A DNA stretch of 18,222 nucleotides from Pseudomonadota bacterium (GTDB taxonomy: Bacteria; Pseudomonadota; Alphaproteobacteria; Rhizobiales; Xanthobacteraceae), in assembly GCA_023422775.1 (NCBI GenBank), contig JAFAGM010000108.1, forward strand, positions 1 through 18,222, written 5' to 3'. Made by a program: the position numbers and the translations under genes. The notes beneath the pieces were generated by a model. That model ran no database searches and had not been told where the DNA came from. It saw only the letters and a list, made by a program, of their open reading frames with translations. Position 1 is the stretch's first letter, and every line of letters starts with the position of its first letter. This document shows, piece after piece, positions 6,382 through 12,503 of the stretch.

Positions 6382-7910
6382 GTCCGTGTGTTCCGGTTAC
6401 TGGATGGCCAATTGATGGGCAGCGTGATCGTGAACGTGCTGCCATGGTGAAGTTCCGAGGCGACCGACATGGTTCCCCCGAGCCGCCGCACCAAAGCGCG
6501 GACATGGGCGAGGCCGATGCCTTGTCCCGGCTTGTCCTGGACGCCGGCCCGGCGGAACAGGTCGAAGATCCGCTGATGGTCCTTGGGATCGATGCCGCGG
6601 CCATTGTCGGAAATCTCGAAGATCGCAAAGCCGAGCTTGGTGCGTCCGCGCACCGAAATCTCCCCGGGAACGCCGGATTTGAGGTATTTGAGCGCATTGT
6701 CGATCAGGTTGGAGAAAATCTGCTCCAGCGCAAGCCGGTCGCTGACAATATTCGGCAGCGAGCCGATCTGGATCCGGGCCTCGGCCTCGGCGGCCTGGTG
6801 CGCCACGGTTGCAACGATGGACTCGATCAGCTCCTTGGTGTCGATCCGCACCGGGTCGAACTCGCGCCGTCCTTCGCGCGTGAGGTTGAGGATCGCCGAT
6901 ATCAGCCGGTCCATCTTGGCGATCGACGACTTGATGAACCCGAGCGCTTCGGTGAAGTCTTCCGAAAGCTGCCTGTCGGCCCCCTCGAGCAGGGGCTCGG
7001 TGGTATCGGTTGCGTTTTCCGGGGCCTGGGGTGCGGTCGACTGCGTCCGGGCGAGCGTTGCTATCCGCCGGAAGATGTCGCCGCGCAGTTCCTCCAGTTC
7101 GCTGGTGAAGCCCATGATGTTCACCAGCGGCGAACGCAGGTCGTGACTGACGATATAGGCGAAGCGCTGGATCTCGTCATTGGCCTCGCGCAGATCGGCC
7201 GTGCGCTCGTCGACCATGTTCTCGAGGTTGAGATTGCTGTCGCGCAGCTTCGTCTCGGCCTGGTCGCGGGCCTGCTCGGAACGCCGCACCAGCAGGATGG
7301 AGATGATGGCGAGAGCTACGAAGAGTGCGGAGCCGGCGATCGCGACGGAGGAGGAGAGCACCTGCGTACGATCGGCGCTTGCGGTCCGCATCGCGAACAG
7401 GCGGTCTTCCTCGGCGCGCATGGCGCGCCCGATTTGTGCGATGGCCTGCACGGCTTCAGTCGCGGTGCCGTTGCGCAGCACCGTGATGCTGGTGGCAACG
7501 TCGTTGTTCTTGATGCGATCGATGCCGCGCGCGAACTCGCTCAAACGCTGCTCGATCGCCTTGCGCAGCCTGGCGGCGTTCTCGACCTGGACCGGGTTGT
7601 CGCTGGTGGTTTTGGCCAGCTTGTCGGCCGCGGGCAGGATGTTGGCGGCCGCGGTCTCGTACTCGGCGAGGAAATGCGGCGCCGCCGTCAGCAAATAGGC
7701 GCGCAGGGCGCTTTCGGCCCGGCGGATCTCGAGCGACAGATTGGAGAGCTGGCCTTCGACCTCGACGGTGTGCACCACGAGGCTGCTGGCATCGCGGGCC
7801 CTGTTGACCAGCAGCACGGAACTGACGCTGACCGCAACCAGCACCAGAAAGCCCGCCGACAACAGCAGGATTTGCCAAACAGCGCGGCGGCGCTGAGCAT
7901 CAGCGGTCAC
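6378..7910 (-). CDS. CHASE3-type membrane sensor histidine kinase
   Basis: A 510-residue inner-membrane kinase. TM1 spans about residues 12-35 and TM2 about 187-208. The helical domain between them (about 40-185) looks like CHASE3 (LEIRRAESALRAYLLTAAPHFL, then GRAMRAEEDRLFAMR), which would face the periplasm. A coiled coil (211-245) leads to the HisKA domain YIVSHDLRSPLVNIMGF with phospho-acceptor His256. The ATPase domain has the N-box NLIDNALKYL (401-410), G1 SDNGRGID (434-441) and G2 GQGIGLAHV (462-470). An insert of about 40 residues (about 277-318), variable and acidic, separates the two HisKA helices. The start is GTG 7908-7910; the in-phase frame has no better start and the ribosome-binding site is weak. 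It is the first gene of the three-gene operon, preceded by a perfect match to the EcfG promoter pattern. The ligand or signal is unknown. Confidence 0.92.
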   Translation of the reverse strand: MTADAQRRRAVWQILLLSAGFLVLVAVSVSSVLLVNRARDASSLVVHTVEVEGQLSNLSLEIRRAESALRAYLLTAAPHFLAEYETAAANILPAADKLAKTTSDNPVQVENAARLRKAIEQRLSEFARGIDRIKNNDVATSITVLRNGTATEAVQAIAQIGRAMRAEEDRLFAMRTASADRTQVLSSSVAIAGSALFVALAIISILLVRRSEQARDQAETKLRDSNLNLENMVDERTADLREANDEIQRFAYIVSHDLRSPLVNIMGFTSELEELRGDIFRRIATLARTQSTAPQAPENATDTTEPLLEGADRQLSEDFTEALGFIKSSIAKMDRLISAILNLTREGRREFDPVRIDTKELIESIVATVAHQAAEAEARIQIGSLPNIVSDRLALEQIFSNLIDNALKYLKSGVPGEISVRGRTKLGFAIFEISDNGRGIDPKDHQRIFDLFRRAGVQDKPGQGIGLAHVRALVRRLGGTMSVASELHHGSTFTITLPINWPSSNRNTRT

Positions 7911-7972
7911 GGTGATCTCGCGTCATGGAAAAATGGAACAAGCTGCCCCTGCAGAGCGCGCCAACGGCTGTC

Positions 7973-7997
7973 AACGTGCGGGGAACCGTTTGGTTCC
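7973..7997 (-). promoter_or_regulatory. Candidate EcfG (general stress sigma) promoter for the two-component operon
   Basis: On the minus strand GGAAC (7997-7993) is followed after exactly 16 bases by CGTT (7976-7973). This is the known alphaproteobacterial EcfG pattern GGAAC-N16/17-CGTT. It lies about 63 bases upstream of the GTG of the CHASE3 kinase, in a 116-bp gap after accC and in the right orientation. The first half overlaps a small dyad GGAACC-AAAC-GGTTCC. Confidence 0.7.
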
Positions 7998-8026
7998 GCG
8001 GCCCGGCAATATCGTTCCGGGCGAAT

Positions 8027-9388
8027 TCAGGAGGTCTTGTCATTGCCCGGTTGGCCGGCGAGGTACTGCTCCAGCCAGTGAATGTGGTAGTCGCCGTCGA
8101 TGATGCCGGGTTCCCGGACCAGCGCCCGGAACAGCGGCAAGGTGGTCTCGATGCCGTCGACCACCATCTCGTCCAGCGCCCGGCGCAAGCGCATCAAACA
8201 TTCGGCGCGGGTCTTGCCGTGGACGATCAGCTTGCCGACGAGCGAGTCGTAATAGGGCGGAATGACGTAGCCCTGGTAGACCGCCGAATCGATCCGCACG
8301 CCGAGCCCGCCCGGCGGATGGAACTGCGTGATCTTTCCGGGCGACGGACGGAAGGTCTGCGGGTTCTCCGCGTTGACGCGGCACTCGATGGCATGGCCGA
8401 TGATGGCGACCTCGTCCTGCGTCGCGGGCAGGTCGCCGCCGGCGGCGATCCTTATCTGCTCCAGCACGAGATCGATGTCGGTGATGCTTTCGGTGACGGG
8501 ATGCTCGACCTGGATACGGGTGTTCATTTCGATGAAATAGAACTCGCCGTCCTCGTACAGGAATTCGATGGTGCCGACGCCGAGATACTTCATCTCCCGC
8601 ATCGCCTTGGCGCAGGTCTCGCCGATCTTCGCGCGCGCCGCGGCGGAAAGGACCGGCGAGGGGCCCTCTTCCCAGACCTTCTGGTGCCGCCGCTGCAACG
8701 AGCAGTCGCGCTCGCCGAGGTGGATCGCGCCGCCGCGGCCGTCGCCCAATATCTGGATCTCGATGTGGCGCGGCTTCTGCAGGTATTTCTCGAGATAGAC
8801 CGAGGCGTCGCCGAACGCGGACTTGGCTTCGTTGCCGGCCGTTGTCAGCGCCAGCATCAGATCGTCGGCGGTTTGCGCCACCTTCATGCCGCGCCCGCCG
8901 CCGCCGGCGGCGGCCTTGACCAGCACGGGAAAGCCGATCCCCTTCGCGATCGCCATCGCGTCGTCGTCGGAAGTCACCGCACCGTCGGAGCCGGGCACGA
9001 CAGGGATGCCGAGCCGCCTGGCGGTCTTCTTGGCCTCGATCTTGTCGCCCATCAGGCGGATGTGTTCGGCCTTCGGGCCGATGAAATGCAGATTATGCTC
9101 GGCGAGAATTTCGGCGAAGCGGGCGTTCTCGGAGAGGAAGCCGTAGCCGGGATGCACGGCGTCGGCGCCGGTGATCTCGCAGGCTGCGAGCAGGGCCGGA
9201 ACGTTGAGGTAGGAATCCTTCGACGGCGGCGGCCCGATGCAGACGCTCTCGTCGGCAAGGCGCACATGCATGGCGTCGGCGTCGGCCGTGGAATGCACCG
9301 CGACGGTGGAGATGCCGAGCTCCTTGCACGCGCGCAGCACGCGGAGCGCGATCTCGCCGCGATTGGCTATCAGAATCTTGTCGAACAT
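8027..9388 (-). CDS. accC: acetyl-CoA carboxylase, biotin carboxylase subunit
   Basis: A 453-residue enzyme, close to the 449 residues of E. coli AccC, that carboxylates biotin on AccB using ATP and bicarbonate: the first half-reaction of malonyl-CoA synthesis for fatty acids (cytoplasm). The N-terminal domain starts MFDKILIANRGEIALRV. The ATP-grasp glycine loop GGGGRGMK is at 162-169. The lid and active site include HIEIQILGD, GERDCSLQRRHQKVWEE and EMNTRIQVEHPVTE (287-300, with the catalytic Arg and Glu). The biotin carboxylase C-terminal domain follows from about 335 (ECRVNAENP). The ATG lies 24 bp after the accB stop, so it is co-transcribed with accB and probably aroQ. In many alphaproteobacteria aat follows directly; here a two-component operon intervenes. 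Confidence 0.98.
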   Translation of the reverse strand: MFDKILIANRGEIALRVLRACKELGISTVAVHSTADADAMHVRLADESVCIGPPPSKDSYLNVPALLAACEITGADAVHPGYGFLSENARFAEILAEHNLHFIGPKAEHIRLMGDKIEAKKTARRLGIPVVPGSDGAVTSDDDAMAIAKGIGFPVLVKAAAGGGGRGMKVAQTADDLMLALTTAGNEAKSAFGDASVYLEKYLQKPRHIEIQILGDGRGGAIHLGERDCSLQRRHQKVWEEGPSPVLSAAARAKIGETCAKAMREMKYLGVGTIEFLYEDGEFYFIEMNTRIQVEHPVTESITDIDLVLEQIRIAAGGDLPATQDEVAIIGHAIECRVNAENPQTFRPSPGKITQFHPPGGLGVRIDSAVYQGYVIPPYYDSLVGKLIVHGKTRAECLMRLRRALDEMVVDGIETTLPLFRALVREPGIIDGDYHIHWLEQYLAGQPGNDKTS

Positions 9389-9412
9389 CGCAGCGCCTGA
9401 CGTTGACGGATT

Positions 9413-9907
9413 TTATTCAATAACTACGAGCGGCTCACCGAATTCGACCGGCTGGCCGTCTTCGACGAGAATTTGCGTCACCGTGCCCGCGCGCGGCGAA
9501 GGAATCTGGTTCATCGTCTTCATCGCTTCGATGATCAGCAGCGTCTGTCCGGCCGACACCTTGGTGCCGACGTCGATGAACGGCTTGGCGCCGGGCTCGG
9601 GCGCCCAATAGGCCGTGCCGACCATCGGCGAGGGGACCACGCCGGGATGCTTGGCGATATCGGCCGCGGCAGCCGGCGCAGCCGAGACGGCTGTGGCAGC
9701 GGCGATCGGCTGGAAGCTCGCCGGCATCGCTGCCGACACGCTGATGCTGCGGGCGACGCGCACGCGAAGCCCCGCGCGCTCGATCTCGATTTCGGTCAGG
9801 CTGGTCTCATCGAGCAGCAATGCGAGCTCGCGAATGAGCGCGCTGTCGTCGCTCTTGAAATGTGCGGCTGATTTGTCCGCTGACTTGTTCTCGGGCTGGC
9901 GGGCCAT
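9413..9907 (-). CDS. accB: acetyl-CoA carboxylase, biotin carboxyl carrier protein
   Basis: A 164-residue carrier whose biotinylated lysine shuttles carboxyl groups between AccC and the carboxyltransferase AccAD. The N-terminal region (18-53) is the AccB-type helical domain, residues 60-90 form an Ala/Pro-rich linker, and residues 91-164 are the biotinyl domain. Lys130 in EAMKTMN is the biotin site; the residue after it is Thr instead of the Met of the E. coli EAMKMMN motif, a variant I recall as common in this class. The thumb stretch TAYWAPEPGAKPFIDVG is present. The gap to accC is 24 bp and to aroQ 56 bp, all on the same strand, consistent with an aroQ-accB-accC operon. Confidence 0.97.
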   Translation of the reverse strand: MARQPENKSADKSAAHFKSDDSALIRELALLLDETSLTEIEIERAGLRVRVARSISVSAAMPASFQPIAAATAVSAAPAAAADIAKHPGVVPSPMVGTAYWAPEPGAKPFIDVGTKVSAGQTLLIIEAMKTMNQIPSPRAGTVTQILVEDGQPVEFGEPLVVIE

Positions 9908-9963
9908 GCTCTTTAATCCGGAATTCTCGAGGTGGGTGACGGCTGGGCGTCAGGTGTGTGGGT

Positions 9964-10431
9964 TCAGTTGATGGCCTTGACGCCGAGTTTGGCGGCAAGG
10001 CCATTGATCGCGAGCCGGTAGCCGTCGATGCCGAAGCCGCACAGCGACGCGAAGGCGGCCATGGCGGTGAAGGAGTGGTGACGGAAGCTCTCGCGGGCGT
10101 GGATGTTGCTGATGTGCACTTCGACCGTTGGAATCTTCACCGCCATCAGCGCGTCATGCAGCGCGATCGAGGTGTGCGAATAGCCGCCGGCGTTGATGAT
10201 GATGCCGGCCGCCTTCCTGGCGTGGGCCTCGTGGATGAAATCGATCAGCTCGCCTTCGCGGTTGGACTGGCGGCAATCGGCCTTCATGCCGAATTGCGCC
10301 GCGGTTTCCGCGCAGAGCTTTTCGACATCGGCAAGCGTTGCGTGGCCATACTTCTCCGGTTCCCGCGTCCCCAGCATGTTGAGGTTCGGGCCGTTGAGCA
10401 CATAGATCGTCGCGGCAGGGGCTTGGGCCAT
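9964..10431 (-). CDS. aroQ: 3-dehydroquinate dehydratase, type II
   Basis: A 155-residue type II dehydroquinase that converts 3-dehydroquinate to 3-dehydroshikimate, the third step of the shikimate pathway; the enzyme is a dodecamer in the cytoplasm. The signature YVLNGPNLNMLGTREPEKYG is present, with Arg23 and catalytic Tyr28. Also seen are the substrate-binding INAGGYSHTSIALHDAL and EVHISNIHARESFR, with Glu104, His106 and Arg113 matching the positions of E99, H101 and R108 in the mycobacterial enzyme. It is the first gene of the aroQ-accB-accC run. A weak promoter candidate lies about 37 bases upstream. The start is ATG 10429-10431. Confidence 0.97.
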   Translation of the reverse strand: MAQAPAATIYVLNGPNLNMLGTREPEKYGHATLADVEKLCAETAAQFGMKADCRQSNREGELIDFIHEAHARKAAGIIINAGGYSHTSIALHDALMAVKIPTVEVHISNIHARESFRHHSFTAMAAFASLCGFGIDGYRLAINGLAAKLGVKAIN

Positions 10432-10467
10432 CCGGAATCCAGCAAAAAGGGGCGGGCAGGTCGCGGG

Positions 10468-10496
10468 GTTATAGGTAACAACGCGGCCAAGGGGAA
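10468..10496 (-). promoter_or_regulatory. Possible housekeeping promoter for aroQ-accBC
   Basis: On the minus strand TATAAC (10473-10468) forms a fair -10 box about 37 bases before the aroQ ATG. The hexamer 17 bases further upstream, TTCCCC (10496-10491), is only a poor -35. No better candidate is seen in the 249-bp gap. Confidence 0.25.
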
Positions 10497-10611
10497 GCCT
10501 CGCGGCTCGCCCGAGGATTGCCCAAATGCCTCATCTGGTTCGTAAAAAACCGCATGGAACCTACGGAAATCATTCGTTAACCAAATATTCGAGGAAACCG
10601 GGCCGCAATGC

Positions 10612-10639
10612 AAAAGGGGTGGGCATCACTGCCCACCCC
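10612..10639 (-). terminator. Rho-independent terminator of the DUF1236 gene
   Basis: Read on the minus strand, a perfect 10-bp stem GGGGTGGGCA/TGCCCACCCC (10639-10630 and 10625-10616) with a 4-base loop is followed by TTTT (10615-10612). It begins 42 bases after the DUF1236 stop codon and insulates that gene from aroQ. Confidence 0.75.
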
Positions 10640-10680
10640 CGGATTTGCGTCATAAAATCCCGGGTCTCACCGACCTGGCG

Positions 10681-11382
10681 TCAGCCCTCGATGATGTAGA
10701 CGATCTCGTGCGTCTGCGGACGCACGATGACGTAGCGGCCCTTCACCAGGATCACCTCGTAGCCTCGCCACTCCGGATAGATTTCGACGATCCGGGGCGG
10801 AAGCGGGTGGAAGCGCACGGTCGAAGGCACCACTGCGCCGACCGAAACGTTGAAGTTCACGCTGGTCGTTTCCTGGATCTTCTCCGACCGGATGGCGGAA
10901 ACGATCTGGGTACGCTTTTCAGCCGGCGGGGCGGCCGTTGCCGAGGTCGCGGCATTGCCCGTCGTCGTCTGGGATTTGCCGTCGCGGCTTTCGGTGGTCG
11001 TCTTGCCGTCGCGGCCCTCCGCCTTCATTTCCTTGCTGCTCTTGGTCGACTCTTCGGAGTGCATGCTCTTCGACTTTTCGCCCTGCATCCGGTTGCCGTC
11101 CTGCGCGCTCTTGCTGGCCGCGCCCGACTTGTCGGTCGAATCCGCCTTCATGCCGGACTCACCTTTCGTCATGCCGGATTCGCCCTTCATGCCGGAGGTC
11201 CCGCTGCTATCACGCTGCATCGCGCCGCCCGGCGAGGCACCGCCGCGATCAGGTGACGGCGCGCTCTGCTGTGCCGCAGGACCGGTTGAGCTGCCGTCGC
11301 GACCCATTCCCTGCGCGTTGGCCAGGCCGGTTCCGGCAATCAGCGCCGCAGCCGCAACTGAAATCAGAAAGCGATTAGTCAT
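10681..11382 (-). CDS. Secreted DUF1236 domain protein
   Basis: A 233-residue exported protein of unknown function. Residues 1-23 are a signal peptide ending ANA, with cleavage before QG. Residues 24-155 are hydrophilic and low-complexity (Gly, Ser, Lys, Glu, Met, Thr), with short repeats: GMKGESGMTKGESGMK (64-79) and SRDGK/GRDGK copies (123-136). The C-terminus (about 157-232) is the DUF1236 domain, with VRFHPLPPRIVEIYPEWRGY and the ending YVIVRPQTHEIVYII. I chose ATG 11380-11382 rather than the frame's earlier ATG 29 codons upstream because a strong GAGGAGA lies 5 bases before it and it begins the signal peptide. A perfect EcfG-type promoter lies 37 bases upstream, implying induction in the general stress response. 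A terminator follows, so it looks monocistronic. Confidence 0.88.
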   Translation of the reverse strand: MTNRFLISVAAAALIAGTGLANAQGMGRDGSSTGPAAQQSAPSPDRGGASPGGAMQRDSSGTSGMKGESGMTKGESGMKADSTDKSGAASKSAQDGNRMQGEKSKSMHSEESTKSSKEMKAEGRDGKTTTESRDGKSQTTTGNAATSATAAPPAEKRTQIVSAIRSEKIQETTSVNFNVSVGAVVPSTVRFHPLPPRIVEIYPEWRGYEVILVKGRYVIVRPQTHEIVYIIEG

Positions 11383-11418
11383 TACTGTCTCCTCACGTCT
11401 CTGCATTGCCCGCACCAC

Positions 11419-11443
11419 AACGAAGGCAAACGCTCGATGTTCC
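11419..11443 (-). promoter_or_regulatory. Candidate EcfG (general stress sigma) promoter for the DUF1236 gene
   Basis: On the minus strand GGAAC (11443-11439) is followed after exactly 16 bases by CGTT (11422-11419), a perfect match to the EcfG pattern with the same spacing as the site at 7973-7997. The 37 bases between CGTT and the ATG hold a strong GAGGAGA ribosome-binding site, leaving a short leader of about 30 bases. Confidence 0.72.
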
Positions 11444-11512
11444 TGAAACATCGCCGGTTCCGCCGACATTGTTTTGTGAACGCAAAATGAACCGACGTGC
11501 CGGACAGAATCT

Positions 11513-11545
11513 CAAACAAAAAGGCCGGCATCCACGCCGGCCTTT
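11513..11545 (-). terminator. Rho-independent terminator of the dsbA-like gene
   Basis: On the minus strand a perfect 10-bp stem AAAGGCCGGC/GCCGGCCTTT (11545-11536 and 11529-11520) with a 6-base loop runs into a U-rich tail TTTTTGTTTGAG. It begins about 30 bases after the stop of the DsbA-family gene. Confidence 0.8.
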
Positions 11546-11575
11546 CGTCTCGCTCGTTGATCGATCGCTGCCGTA

Positions 11576-12343
11576 TCAGCAGGTCGCCTTGCCGCAGCGC
11601 GCATTGCTGATCTTCTCGCGCAGGTTTTCCGCGCCGACCGCGCCGATCACCACCTGCTTGCCGATCACGTAGCTCGGCGTGCCGTTCATGCCCATGGCTT
11701 CGGCGAGCTTGAAGTTTTCCTCGAGCGTGCTGCGCACTTCGGGACTCGCGAGATCCTTCTCGAGCTTCGCCATGTCGAGGCCGACTTCCTTGGCAACGGC
11801 CATCGCGCGCGCCTTGTCGGCCGCGCCGCGGCCGGTGAGAAGCTTCTGGTGGAAATCGAGATACTTCTTGCCGGTCGGATCCTGCATGCGCACGGCGACG
11901 CCGACCTGGGCCGCCTCGACCGAGCCCGCGCTCAGCACCGGAAACTCCTTGAGCACGATCTTGAGCTTCGGATCGCTCTTCATCAGCTCCATCATGTCCA
12001 TCATCGCGCGCTTGCAGTAGCCGCAATTGTAGTCGAAGAACTCGACGAAGGTGACGTCGCCGTCCTTGTTGCCAAGGGTGACGCCGCGCGGCGAATTGAA
12101 GATCGCTTCGGCATTCTTGGCGACGGCGGCTTCGTGCTTTGCGGTTTCGGCCGCGCTCTGCCGCCTGCTGAGTTCGGCCATCGCTTCTTCGAGCACTTCG
12201 GGATGCGCGATCAGGTACTCGCGGACGATTGTCTCGATATCGCCGCGCTGCTTGTCTGAGAAGTTCTGGGCGGAGGCGGACGACGGCGCGCCGCAGAGGG
12301 CGAGCGCAAACAACGCTGGGACAAGAAAACGGAACGAAGGCAT
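11576..12343 (-). CDS. DsbA-family thiol:disulphide oxidoreductase
   Basis: A 255-residue periplasmic thioredoxin-fold protein. Residues 1-25 are a signal peptide ending SSASA. Residues 27-82 form an N-terminal helical extension (IETIVREYLIAHPEVLEEAMAEL) of the kind found in ScsC- and BdbD-like DsbA relatives, where it can drive oligomerisation. The active site is CGYC (107-110) in FVEFFDYNCGYCKRAM, and the cis-proline loop is GTPSYVIG (221-228). It probably oxidises or isomerises disulphides in exported proteins. Two further cysteines at the C-terminus (Cys250 and Cys255, the last residue) are unusual and could form a second disulphide. The ATG at 12341-12343 has an AAGGAA ribosome-binding site. 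It follows the M48 peptidase gene on the same strand; a gap of 160 bp contains a palindromic repeat. Confidence 0.93.
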   Translation of the reverse strand: MPSFRFLVPALFALALCGAPSSASAQNFSDKQRGDIETIVREYLIAHPEVLEEAMAELSRRQSAAETAKHEAAVAKNAEAIFNSPRGVTLGNKDGDVTFVEFFDYNCGYCKRAMMDMMELMKSDPKLKIVLKEFPVLSAGSVEAAQVGVAVRMQDPTGKKYLDFHQKLLTGRGAADKARAMAVAKEVGLDMAKLEKDLASPEVRSTLEENFKLAEAMGMNGTPSYVIGKQVVIGAVGAENLREKISNARCGKATC

Positions 12344-12414
12344 CGGAAATTCCTTATGCGGCGAGTTCGGCGGTTCTGGTGAAGGCCGGCTCTTTGAATA
12401 CGGGCTTCGTGTTT

Positions 12415-12463
12415 GAGCATGATCTTTCCGGAAAGCAGGTATCCACTTTTCCGCATCATGCTC
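12415..12463. repeat. GAGCATGAT-flanked palindromic repeat
   Basis: The 9-bp arms GAGCATGAT (12415-12423) and ATCATGCTC (12455-12463) enclose complementary CCGGAAAG/CTTTTCCG-like sequence and a GGTATCCAC core. From memory this matches a dispersed intergenic palindrome of Bradyrhizobium and Rhodopseudomonas. It sits between the M48 peptidase stop and the dsbA-like start and would fold into a hairpin in their joint transcript. Confidence 0.75.
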
Positions 12464-12503
12464 TGCTTGCCGGGTCCGGTTGTAGTTGGAACCCGGTTTA
12501 TTT

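Noticed and set aside
6435..6460. EcfG-like site GGAAC-N15-CGTT within the end of the CHASE3 kinase gene, 54 bases before the response regulator
   Set aside because: The spacer is one base shorter than the known 16-17 range and the site lies in coding sequence, so an internal promoter is not supported.
6444..8081. Plus-strand frame of 545 codons antisense to the CHASE3 kinase
   Set aside because: It is a GC-driven shadow; the minus strand has full kinase motifs and overlapping operon junctions.
10553..10580. GGAAC-N14-CGTT on the plus strand and a half CtrA-like TTAACC site
   Set aside because: The spacing is two bases short for EcfG and no plus-strand gene follows; the second CtrA half-site is missing.
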